NCBI GenBank assembly: GCA_003599475.1
Contig: QZKK01000144.1
Coordinates: 1-26,197 of the forward strand
Source: Desulfobacteraceae bacterium
GTDB taxonomy: Bacteria; Desulfobacterota; Desulfobacteria; Desulfobacterales; SURF-15
Direction of reading: 5' to 3'
DNA: 26,197 nucleotides
Part shown: piece by piece, positions 8,044-15,004 of the stretch
Layout: each line of letters begins with the position of its first letter
Numbering within the stretch: the stretch's first letter is position 1
Notes under the pieces: model-generated
Databases searched by the model: none
What the model saw: the letters and a program-made list of their open reading frames with translations, nothing else
What the model was told of the DNA's origin: nothing
Translations under genes and position numbers: made by a program

Positions 8044-8122
8044 CAAATAGTCGATCGGTTGATCCGTTGATCTGGGAAAAGCAGGATTCACCCTTTTAAC
8101 TACTCAACTGCTCGACTATTTG
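8044..8122 (+). repeat. imperfect inverted repeat of GTTGA/TCAAC words between binding-protein gene and livH
   Basis: CAAATAGTCGA (8044-8054) is matched by its exact complement TCGACTATTTG (8112-8122). The pairing continues inward imperfectly (GGTTGATCCGTTGA against AACTACTCAACTGC), giving arms of about 26 bases around a 30-base loop. The words resemble those of the repeat at 23286-23355. It fills the gap between the binding-protein gene and the permease genes. Confidence 0.65.
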
Positions 8123-8154
8123 ACCATTTTAACGAGGTATAGGAGTATCCGACG

Positions 8155-9060
8155 TTGTTTTTGTCTCAGTTGGCCAATGCGCTGGTCATCGGAACGCTCT
8201 ATGCCCTCATGGCGCTCGGATTGTCGCTGATCTTCGGGGTGCTGAAGCTTGTCAATTTCGCCCACGGCGAATCCCTGATGGTGGGCGGATACCTGTATTA
8301 TTTCCTGGCGACTTCGTATCTGGTTCATGCGTTGGGGGTCCCCCTGATTGCAGCCCTGGCGGCTGCAGCACCGGTTCTCTTTTTTTTCGGCGTCGTCCTG
8401 GAGAAGCTTTTCCTGCGCCAGGCCTATCAGCAAAAAACGGCGCGCTATGACGAGTACGTCGTTCTGGTTACATTCGCCCTCGGTATCTTCCTCCAGAACC
8501 TTGCGCTGCCCCTTTTCGGCCCGTACAATCGCCAGGCTCCGGCGATTTTCAAAGGACGGATCCGCATCGGAGACCTGATCATCGCCGGGGACCGGCTGAC
8601 CGGTGCAGCGATCGCTTTCGTGGTCATCGGCCTGCTGTTTTTTTTCCTCTACCGGACTTACCTCGGAAAAGGCCTTCGCGCGGTGGCCCAAAATCCGGGG
8701 GCTGCGGCCATTCTCGGCATCAACGTCGCACGGATGAGAGGCATTGCATTCGGAACCGGGATCTGCCTGTCCGGAATCGCCGGATCTCTGCTCGGGCCGA
8801 TTTTTCTCGTAAACCCCGTGATGGGAGTCCCCTTTGCCGTAAAAGCATTCGTCATTGTCGTTCTGGGGGGAATGGGCTCCATCAAGGGAACGATTGCAGG
8901 CGCCTTTGTCCTGGCACTTGTCGAAAGCTTCGGCTCGATCTGGCTTCCGGACCCCACACGGGCGCTGGCCTATAAGGATGCCTACGGCCTGCTCCTGCTG
9001 GTCATCACCCTTCTATTCCGGCCGCAGGGGCTGTTCGGTGAAAAGGTGCGGCGGGTATGA
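8155..9060 (+). CDS. livH: LivH-type ABC transporter permease (second Liv operon)
   Basis: The product has 301 residues and starts at TTG 8155, with AGGAG at 8141-8145. Family motifs are LGLSLIFGVLKLVNFAHGES near residue 25, GLRAVAQNPGAAAILGINV in the ATPase-contact loop, and VIVVLGGMGSIKGTIAGAF near the end. It is an inner-membrane channel subunit. It ends in ATGA shared with the next permease. Family membership is certain, but the transported amino acid cannot be inferred. Confidence 0.92.
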   Translation: MFLSQLANALVIGTLYALMALGLSLIFGVLKLVNFAHGESLMVGGYLYYFLATSYLVHALGVPLIAALAAAAPVLFFFGVVLEKLFLRQAYQQKTARYDEYVVLVTFALGIFLQNLALPLFGPYNRQAPAIFKGRIRIGDLIIAGDRLTGAAIAFVVIGLLFFFLYRTYLGKGLRAVAQNPGAAAILGINVARMRGIAFGTGICLSGIAGSLLGPIFLVNPVMGVPFAVKAFVIVVLGGMGSIKGTIAGAFVLALVESFGSIWLPDPTRALAYKDAYGLLLLVITLLFRPQGLFGEKVRRV

Positions 9061-9998
9061 GACACGCCGGAATCATCGTTTCGATCCTGATTGCGCTGTT
9101 ATATCCCGTGTTTTACAGGGACTACTGGCTTTATGTCGCCGTCATCGGGCTCTATTACGCCATCCTGTCGAGCTCGTGGGCGATGCTTGCCGGGCAGGCG
9201 GGGATCATCTCGTTTGCCCACGCCGCTTTTGCCGCCGTAGGGGCTTATACATCCGCCATTCTTGTCATCCACCTGCAGGTTCCGATACCGGCCGGAATCC
9301 TGGCGGGAGCCTTCGCCGCCGCCGCATTCGGTTTCATGATCGGAGCGTTGACGCTCAGGATGCGGGGACCTTATCTCGCGTTGACCACACTGGGATTTTC
9401 CGAGATCTTTCGGATCTTTTTAACGGCCGAATACGAACTGACCCGCGGGTCCTACGGATTGAAGGTTCCGTTGATGTTCGGCGGGGATAAAGTCTTCTTC
9501 TATTACACCGGCCTGGGACTGTTGTTCGTTACCCTTTTTACGCTTTCCCGCATTTTAGACTCGAAAATCGGCCTTTTTCTTCAGGCCATGCGCGAGGATG
9601 AAGAGGGAGCGGCCACCCGAGGGGTCGATACGGTCTATTACCGCTTGTATGCTTTCGTACTTACCAGTTTTTTTGCCGGGCTTGCCGGCGGGTATTATGC
9701 CCATGTGGTCGGCCTGGTCAGCCCGAGGATGACCATGATCAGCGAGATGGGCCTGATTCTTGCTATGAGCGTCTTCGGAGGGTTGGAAACTCTGCTGGGC
9801 TCCGCCCTCGGTGCCGTCGTTCTCCAGGGGCTTACGGAATATCTCAGGGCTTTCGAGGAGTGGCGGCTGGCGATATTCGGAGCTCTCGTACTGCTTACGC
9901 TGCGGTTTTCCCCCGAGGGGATTCTGCCCAAGTCGTATGCGTTGGTAAACTCGTTTTCAGCCAGCCGGCCGCAATCGGCAAAGAAAGAGCGGAACTGA
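9057..9998 (+). CDS. livM: LivM-type ABC transporter permease (second Liv operon)
   Basis: The 313-residue product has multiple membrane spans. LivM signatures are SSSWAMLAGQAGIISFAHAA, LRMRGPYLALTTLGFSEIFR, LQAMREDEEGAATRGVDT (contact loop) and SVFGGLETLLGSALGAVVLQ. It overlaps livH by four bases and its TGA shares one base with the livG ATG, so translation of the whole set is tightly coupled. It is the heterodimer partner of the preceding permease. Confidence 0.92.
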   Translation: MRHAGIIVSILIALLYPVFYRDYWLYVAVIGLYYAILSSSWAMLAGQAGIISFAHAAFAAVGAYTSAILVIHLQVPIPAGILAGAFAAAAFGFMIGALTLRMRGPYLALTTLGFSEIFRIFLTAEYELTRGSYGLKVPLMFGGDKVFFYYTGLGLLFVTLFTLSRILDSKIGLFLQAMREDEEGAATRGVDTVYYRLYAFVLTSFFAGLAGGYYAHVVGLVSPRMTMISEMGLILAMSVFGGLETLLGSALGAVVLQGLTEYLRAFEEWRLAIFGALVLLTLRFSPEGILPKSYALVNSFSASRPQSAKKERN

Positions 9999-10723
9999 TG
10001 CTGTCTGTTGAAGGAGTCGCCAAAAACTTCGGCGGGGTCAAGGCACTGTCCAATGTCACCGTCTCTTTCGAACCGGGTGAATTCGTCGGATTGATCGGCC
10101 CCAACGGGTCCGGCAAAACCACTCTTCTAAACTGCATATCCGGGATTTACAGCCCGGATTCGGGTGCGATCCGGCTCGGAGACACCCCCATCTCCCGGCT
10201 CAGGCCGCACCGCATCTTCCGGTTGGGCATCGGACGCACTTTTCAGGTTTCAAAGGTTTTCAACCGCCTGACGGTCTTACAGAACGTAAGCATTCCCGCT
10301 CTCACCGAAGGGCGGATCGGCAGCAAAGCCATATCCCGTCGTGCCCTGGAAATCCTTGAAGCGATCAAACTCGACCATTTGATGGATAAAACGGCGGAGA
10401 GCCTGTCCGGAGGACAGAGGAAACTGTTGGAAATCGGAATGATCATGATGACGGACCCCCGGTTTCTCCTCCTCGATGAACCCTTCGGCGGCGTTCACCC
10501 CGAACTGAAGAATCAACTGGAAAGCTATCTGGTCGAGCTTCATCGTGCAGGAAAAACGATCATCCTGGTCAGCCACGAGATCCCCTCCGTTTTTCGCCTC
10601 TGCCAGCGGCTGGTCGTGCTCGACCGCGGAACATTGATTATCGAGGGAACGCCTGAATCGGTTCGAGCCGATGAACGGGTGATCCATGCCTACTTGGGAG
10701 GCCTGCCCGGAGGGGAGCGATGA
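9998..10723 (+). CDS. livG: LivG-type ABC transporter ATP-binding protein (second Liv operon)
   Basis: The product has 241 residues. The start is ATG 9998, overlapping the livM stop by one base, and gives the family N-terminus MLSVEGVAKNFGGVKAL. An upstream in-frame start at 9860 lies inside livM and is rejected. Walker A is GPNGSGKTT (34-42), the signature is a normal LSGGQRKLLEIG (136-147), Walker B is FLLLDEP (E161), and the switch histidine is H193. It energises import with the LivF-like protein that follows. Unlike the LivG at 4360-5079, its C-loop is canonical. Confidence 0.92.
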   Translation: MLSVEGVAKNFGGVKALSNVTVSFEPGEFVGLIGPNGSGKTTLLNCISGIYSPDSGAIRLGDTPISRLRPHRIFRLGIGRTFQVSKVFNRLTVLQNVSIPALTEGRIGSKAISRRALEILEAIKLDHLMDKTAESLSGGQRKLLEIGMIMMTDPRFLLLDEPFGGVHPELKNQLESYLVELHRAGKTIILVSHEIPSVFRLCQRLVVLDRGTLIIEGTPESVRADERVIHAYLGGLPGGER

Positions 10724-11433
10724 AGCTTGAAGTCCGGGATCTGCATGCCGCCTACCAGAGGGACCTCTTTATCCTCAACGGGCTGGATCTTTCGGTTCCT
10801 GAGGGGGAAATCGTCATCGTCATCGGCCCGAACGGCTCCGGCAAATCCACCCTGCTGAAATCGATTTGCGGCATCCTGAAACCCCAGAAAGGCGGCGTGT
10901 GGCTGGATCGGGCTGAAATCACCGGCATCGAAGTCGACAGGATCATCGAGCGGGGGATCTGTTACATCCCCCAGGATCGAGCCGTATTTCCACAGATGAC
11001 TGTGGCCGAGAATCTGGAGCTCGGCTGCTGGGTGTTCAAAAGGGACCGCGGCAGAATCCGGAACCGGATCGATTGGGCTTTCGAAAGATTTCCTGTTTTG
11101 AGAGAGCGTCGAAACCTGTTGGCCGGCGCCCTTTCCGGCGGGCTGCAGCGGATTCTGGATATCGCCAAATCGCTTCTGAGCGATCCGGCCCTGCTCCTTG
11201 TCGACGAACCGTCTGTCGGGCTGTCCCCGGCAATCGCCGAAAGCATCTACCAGGAGCTCCTGGCGCTCAAGGCCGAAGGCCGAACGATTCTTCTCGTCGA
11301 TCAGGACGTCCGTTCCGCCATGGCGGTTGCCGACCGGGTGTATGTCCTGGATCTCGGCCGGGTAAAGGTACACGGGAAAAGGGAGGAGTTCGAGGGGCAG
11401 TTGGGCAATGTGGTGAGAAATTGGCTGATCTGA
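10720..11433 (+). CDS. livF: LivF-type ABC transporter ATP-binding protein (second Liv operon)
   Basis: The product has 237 residues and overlaps livG by ATGA. Walker A is GPNGSGKST (36-44), the signature LSGGLQRILDIAKSL (138-152) has L at the usual Q position, and Walker B is LLLVDEPSVGLSP. The LivF-type region YIPQDRAVFPQMTVAENLEL is present. The switch position reads VDQD, as is common in LivF. It is the last gene of the operon. It converges on the minus-strand ATPase at 11651, and the 217-base gap holds a repeat and a hairpin. Confidence 0.9.
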   Translation: MKLEVRDLHAAYQRDLFILNGLDLSVPEGEIVIVIGPNGSGKSTLLKSICGILKPQKGGVWLDRAEITGIEVDRIIERGICYIPQDRAVFPQMTVAENLELGCWVFKRDRGRIRNRIDWAFERFPVLRERRNLLAGALSGGLQRILDIAKSLLSDPALLLVDEPSVGLSPAIAESIYQELLALKAEGRTILLVDQDVRSAMAVADRVYVLDLGRVKVHGKREEFEGQLGNVVRNWLI

Positions 11434-11444
11434 GGGGGACGACT

Positions 11445-11597
11445 GAAAATTCAAATATCGAAATCCGAAATCCGAAACAATAGAAAAAATTCAAAATCCA
11501 AAAGAAATTAGAGCTAAATCCGCTGTTCTGACGTTTTGGTCATTTGTCATGGCGATTGCGTGATTGTTTCGAGTTTCGATATTCGAATTTCGGATTT
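11445..11597. repeat. GAAATCCGAAA-type imperfect palindromic repeat (copy 1)
   Basis: The left arm (11451-11481) is built from ATCGAAATCCGAAATCCGAA words. The right arm (11563-11597) is its approximate complement and includes TTTCGATATTCGAATTTCG (11574-11592). A second nested pair of AATTCAAAATCC/TTTTGG words lies inside. The same 19-base string recurs exactly at 13212-13230 in a second copy of this family. It is noncoding and lies between convergent operons. Confidence 0.7.
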
Positions 11598-11649
11598 CCG
11601 TGCCCCTGGGGAGCTGTAAAAACCAGGAACTCCGTTCGAGGGGGCACGG
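11598..11649. terminator. bidirectional hairpin between convergent operons
   Basis: CCGTGCCCC (11598-11606) pairs perfectly with GGGGCACGG (11641-11649). A further GGAG/CTCC pair (11609-11612 with 11630-11633) lies inside. It sits one base beyond the stop codon of the minus-strand ATPase gene, where a terminator is expected. It also lies downstream of the second Liv operon. There is no T-run, so termination may be Rho-dependent or the hairpin may mainly stabilise the 3' end. Confidence 0.55.
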
Positions 11650-11650
11650 T

Positions 11651-12379
11651 CTAGTGGCTCAGGATCTTGCTTAAGAAAAGCTTGGTGCGCTCGCTCTCGG
11701 GTCGGGCGAAAAACGTCTCCGGGGGTGCGATCTCTATCAGCTCCCCCATATCCATGAAGGCCACCCGGTGGGAAACCTCGCGCGCAAAGCCCATTTCATG
11801 GGTTACAACGATCATGGTCATTCCCTCCCGGGCCAGGTTCCGCATGACCTCGAGCACTTCATTGATCATTTCCGGATCGAGGGCCGACGTCGGTTCGTCG
11901 AAGAGCATGATTTTCGGCCGCATGCAAAGGCCGCGCGCGATGGCCACCCGCTGCTGCTGACCGCCGGAAAGCTGGGCCGGGTATTGATTCAGCTTGTCCG
12001 CCAGGCCGACCTTCTCGAGGACTTGCCGGCCCAGATCCTCCGCCTCCCGTCTGGAAACCTTGCGCACCTTCATGGGCGCCAGCGTGACATTTTCCAACGC
12101 CGTCATATGGGGGTAGAGATTGAACTGCTGGAAGACGAAGCCGATTTCCGCCCGCAGCCGTGTCATGTTCGTTTTGGATTCATGGACCTTCATCCTGTCG
12201 ACGATGAGCTCGCCCTTCTGGATGGGTTCAAGGCGGTTGATGCAGCGGATCAGGGTGCTTTTTCCCGAACCGCTCGGCCCGCAGATCACCAGAACCTCGG
12301 CCGGATCGACGCGGAGAGTGATGCCCTTTAAAACATGCAGTTCGCCGAACCATTTGTGAACGTCTTTGAATCGGATCAT
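11651..12379 (-). CDS. polar amino-acid ABC transporter ATP-binding protein (GlnQ/HisP type)
   Basis: The 242-residue product starts [20 protein letters not shown]. Walker A is GPSGSGKST (34-42), [16 protein letters not shown] is the polar-amino-acid Q-loop region, and the signature is [15 protein letters not shown] (137-151). Walker B is [14 protein letters not shown], and the switch histidine is in VVTHEMGFA. These features place it firmly in the GlnQ/HisP/ArtP group, distinct from LivG/LivF. It is the last gene of a five-gene minus-strand operon, 11 bases after the second permease. It should power import of a polar or charged amino acid or related compound. Confidence 0.93.
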   Translation of the reverse strand: MIRFKDVHKWFGELHVLKGITLRVDPAEVLVICGPSGSGKSTLIRCINRLEPIQKGELIVDRMKVHESKTNMTRLRAEIGFVFQQFNLYPHMTALENVTLAPMKVRKVSRREAEDLGRQVLEKVGLADKLNQYPAQLSGGQQQRVAIARGLCMRPKIMLFDEPTSALDPEMINEVLEVMRNLAREGMTMIVVTHEMGFAREVSHRVAFMDMGELIEIAPPETFFARPESERTKLFLSKILSH

Positions 12380-12390
12380 CTCGGTTTACC

Positions 12391-13059
12391 TTATTGCGGT
12401 CGAATCCCCTCCGACATTCGCTTCTCGAAATAACTCGAAAGCCGGATGAGCGGATAACAGATGCTGAAATAGAGAAGCCCCACCAGGCCGAAAACCAGCA
12501 GCCCCTGGGGGATGCGCTGGACCGTCAGCCAGCCGACCCGTGTGACGTCGACGACCCCGATGGTCGATACCACCGATGAGTCTTTGATCAGAAGCACGTA
12601 CTGGCCGACCAGGGAAGGAGTGATGATGCGCATGGCCTGCGGCATGATCACATAGCGAAGCTGTTCGTATCGGTTGAGCCCTGTCGAGACCGCCGCTTCG
12701 GTCTGGCCATAGGCCACCGCCAGGATACCGGCGGCAACGATCTCGCAGATGAAACATGCCGCCAGGTTTGTCAGGGCGATCACCGCCGACGGAAAGGCTT
12801 CAAGCTGGATTCCGAACTCGGGCAGGATGAAGAAAATGATAAAGATCTGCACCAGAAAGGGGGTGCCCCGGATGAGATCCACCCAGGCACCGATGAGGAT
12901 GTTCAGCACCCTGTATCGCGAAGCTCGAATAATGCCCCAACTGAAGCCGATTACGGTTCCCATGACCAGGCTCAGGCCCGAAACGGCGATTGTCATCCAG
13001 AGGCCCTTGAGAAAATAGGGGAGGCTGTGGATCAGTTGTTCGATGTAATAACCCCACAT
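12391..13059 (-). CDS. polar amino-acid ABC transporter permease, second subunit
   Basis: The product has 222 residues from ATG 13059 (MWGYYIEQLIHSLPYFLKGL). A longer frame starting at 13134 would translate the intergenic repeat and is rejected. The chosen start gives the same length as the partner permease. HisM/GlnP family features include IRGTPFLVQIFIIFFILPEF and the cytoplasmic EAA loop AAVSTGLNRYEQLRYVIMPQ. About five membrane spans are expected. It forms the channel with the permease at 13241-13909. A 181-base gap filled with repeat DNA separates the two, which is unusual for paired permeases. Confidence 0.9.
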   Translation of the reverse strand: MWGYYIEQLIHSLPYFLKGLWMTIAVSGLSLVMGTVIGFSWGIIRASRYRVLNILIGAWVDLIRGTPFLVQIFIIFFILPEFGIQLEAFPSAVIALTNLAACFICEIVAAGILAVAYGQTEAAVSTGLNRYEQLRYVIMPQAMRIITPSLVGQYVLLIKDSSVVSTIGVVDVTRVGWLTVQRIPQGLLVFGLVGLLYFSICYPLIRLSSYFEKRMSEGIRPQ

Positions 13060-13073
13060 ACGGTTTAAATAAT

Positions 13074-13240
13074 CCCGAAGCACGAAATCCGAAATACGAA
13101 ACAAAACCGAATGACCAAAATTCAAATGACCCAATCAAAAGCGACTAAAGGAAGACCCGGCCAAGATACCATTTTGGAATTTTGGATTTTGGTTTTAGGA
13201 TTTGTTTCGGCTTTCGATATTCGAATTTCGAATTTCCTTT
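13074..13240. repeat. GAAATCCGAAA-type imperfect palindromic repeat (copy 2)
   Basis: The left arm (13074-13105) contains CACGAAATCCGAAATACGAA and the right arm (13201-13230) contains TTTCGATATTCGAATTTCG. The two are imperfect complements. Inner words ACCAAAATTCAAATGACC and ATTTTGGAATTTTGG also pair. It shares an exact 19-base string with 11574-11592. It occupies the gap between the two permease genes and ends at the stop codon of the first. Confidence 0.7.
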
Positions 13241-13909
13241 TCACAAGGCTTGCCGGTAGATCAGTCGTTTCTGGGACCAATGGCTCAAGCTCTTGAGACA
13301 GTAGTAAATCATCAGGTAAAAAACGGCCGATGTAAGGAATCCCTCCGCAGGCATGAAACGCTCCGAGGTCATGATCTGCCCGGCACGGGTCAGCTCCGTC
13401 AGCGATATCAACGAAAGGAGCGCCGAATCCTTTACCAGCACGATGGCCTGACCCAGCAGGGGAGGGAGTGATACGCCCACTGCCTGGGGCAGTGTGATGT
13501 AACGCATGCGCTGGATGTAGTTCAACCCCGACGAAAGCGCCGCCTCTATCTGACCCTCCGGTACAGACTGGATCCCCGAGCGGATGATTTCCGCCATATA
13601 GGCGCCGCTGTTGAGCGTAAGAGCCAGAATCCCCGTTGTTTCCTCGGAAATCGGGATTCCGAGCGAAGGCAGGCCGAAGTAAAAAAAGTAGAGCTGCGCG
13701 AGAAGCGGCGTGGAGCGGATGCTCTCGATGTAGACGTAAGCGGCAATTCCCAGACTTTTGGACCGGCTGGTGCGCATGGCGCAGGCGATGGTTCCGATCA
13801 CCAGTGAGCCGAAAAGCCCGGCTCCGGACAGCCAGAGAGTTGCCAGAAAACATTGCCAGTAAAGCGGCAGATAATCGATGATGACGCGAAAATTAAAGGT
13901 CTCCAGCAT
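13241..13909 (-). CDS. polar amino-acid ABC transporter permease, first subunit
   Basis: The 222-residue product starts MLETFNFRVIIDYLPLYWQC. The family motif IESIRSTPLLAQLYFFYFGL is followed by NSGAYMAEIIRSGIQSVPEG and the EAA loop QIEAALSSGLNYIQRMRYIT, ending LPQA. It is an inner-membrane channel subunit of the HisMQ/GlnP type, with about five spans. It follows the binding-protein gene after a 269-base gap that carries a word-array repeat and a perfect hairpin. The ribosome site is weak. Confidence 0.92.
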   Translation of the reverse strand: MLETFNFRVIIDYLPLYWQCFLATLWLSGAGLFGSLVIGTIACAMRTSRSKSLGIAAYVYIESIRSTPLLAQLYFFYFGLPSLGIPISEETTGILALTLNSGAYMAEIIRSGIQSVPEGQIEAALSSGLNYIQRMRYITLPQAVGVSLPPLLGQAIVLVKDSALLSLISLTELTRAGQIMTSERFMPAEGFLTSAVFYLMIYYCLKSLSHWSQKRLIYRQAL

Positions 13910-13998
13910 GATGCCCGAATGGAAGGTCTTCCGTGTTCAGTGTTTCCGCCTTGGCGGGGACGGCCGGTTTGATCAAATAAATAACTTCGGTATCCGTT

Positions 13999-14101
13999 CA
14001 CAATTGGCAATTAATAATTCACAATTCACAATTCACAATTTTTGAACTGAAGCATCGAAATGAATTGCCAATTGTAAATCGCGAATGGTCGATTGTGAAT
14101 G
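13999..14101. repeat. AATTCAC word-array repeat with perfect 13-base inverted arms
   Basis: AATTCAC occurs three times in tandem at about 14017-14037. ACAATTGGCAATT (14000-14012) is exactly complementary to AATTGCCAATTGT (14063-14075). Further imperfect complement (GATTGTGAATG) follows to 14101. It is noncoding and lies between the binding-protein gene and the first permease on the minus strand. Confidence 0.65.
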
Positions 14102-14127
14102 AAAAGTTGAAGACAAACCCCGGGACA

Positions 14128-14155
14128 TGCGGGCTGCACGATGGAGCAGCCCGCA
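14128..14155 (-). promoter_or_regulatory. perfect 10-base-pair hairpin behind the binding-protein gene
   Basis: TGCGGGCTGC (14128-14137) and GCAGCCCGCA (14146-14155) form a perfect stem with an eight-base loop. On the minus strand it lies 23 bases after the binding-protein stop codon. There is no T-run, so it is more likely a partial terminator or mRNA-stabilising stem than a full intrinsic terminator. Confidence 0.65.
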
Positions 14156-14178
14156 CGTATCCAGTCAAGAGCGCTACA

Positions 14179-14976
14179 TCAATGATCCTTTTTCCATTCC
14201 AGGCTGTTGACCCAGTAGTCCAGGTTTTTGTCCAGCCGTCCGTCGAGGCTCGTATGCAGGAAAAAGAGGTTGATCCACTCCAGAAGATCCATTGAATCGT
14301 AACGCACCGCAAATGCCAGCGGCAGCTTCGAGAGCATGTCCGGCAGGATCCGGAGGCTGTTGGGAGGGAAATTCGACATCTGTCCGGTGACGGCCGAGGA
14401 ATCGTTCACCCCGAAATCCGCATGACCTTTCAGCACGGCGTCGATCAAGAGAGGGCCGCCCCCCTTGTAAGATTTTAGCTCGGCCTTCGGAAAGCTGTTC
14501 TTTGCGTCGGTCTCTCCCGTCGACCCGAGCAGAACCGCGATCTTCATCCCTTCTTTTCGAGCGTCCGCAAGGGTTTTGATCGGGCTGTCGGATTTTACAA
14601 AAACAACGCTTCCCGTGTACATGAAAGGCTTGCTGAAGGCGATCTTCATGGCGCGTTTGAGAGTCGGCGTCATGTCGGCTGCAAGAATGTCCGCTTTCTT
14701 GGACAGCAGCGCCGGAATGAGCCCGTCCCAGTCGTAGTCAAGGTACGTTACCTTGACTCCCATCTCCTTGCCCATCATTTCGCAGAAATCGATGGAACTG
14801 CCGGCTCGCTTGCCGTTTTTATCCACGAAGCTGAACGGCGGCCCCTGAGTCTGACATGCAACCCTCAATTCTCCTCTTTGCGCGATTTCATCCAGAGTTC
14901 CTGCAGCGGCAGACGAAAAGAATCCTGCGGCCATACCGAGTGCAAGGACCAAGCTGAAAAACTTCCACCGGTTCAT
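14179..14976 (-). CDS. polar amino-acid ABC transporter, periplasmic binding protein (family 3)
   Basis: The product has 265 residues. A strong AAGGAGG (14989-14983) precedes ATG 14976. The signal peptide ends near SSAAA-GT. The SBP_bac_3 fold is seen in LRVACQTQGPPFSFVDKNGK near the mature N-terminus, YDWDGLIPALLSKKADILAA, MTPTLKRAMKIAFSKPF (ligand-carboxylate arginine region) and the C-terminal LDKNLDYWVNSLEW. It should capture a polar amino acid or amino-acid conjugate for the two permeases and ATPase downstream. It lies 28 bases after the dehydrogenase gene, so the two share a transcript. The substrate is unknown. Confidence 0.92.
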   Translation of the reverse strand: MNRWKFFSLVLALGMAAGFFSSAAAGTLDEIAQRGELRVACQTQGPPFSFVDKNGKRAGSSIDFCEMMGKEMGVKVTYLDYDWDGLIPALLSKKADILAADMTPTLKRAMKIAFSKPFMYTGSVVFVKSDSPIKTLADARKEGMKIAVLLGSTGETDAKNSFPKAELKSYKGGGPLLIDAVLKGHADFGVNDSSAVTGQMSNFPPNSLRILPDMLSKLPLAFAVRYDSMDLLEWINLFFLHTSLDGRLDKNLDYWVNSLEWKKDH

Positions 14977-15004
14977 GATTTTCCTCCTTGTCTTTGATTT
15001 GAAG

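Noticed and set aside
13060..13134. N-terminal extension of the second polar amino-acid permease (start at 13134)
   Set aside because: The added 25 residues are translated from the intergenic palindromic repeat. The start at 13059 gives the normal family length.
14017..14037. Tandem AATTCAC units considered as a CRISPR remnant
   Set aside because: The units are 7 bases long with no spacers, and no cas gene is present. It fits the word-array repeats seen elsewhere in the window.
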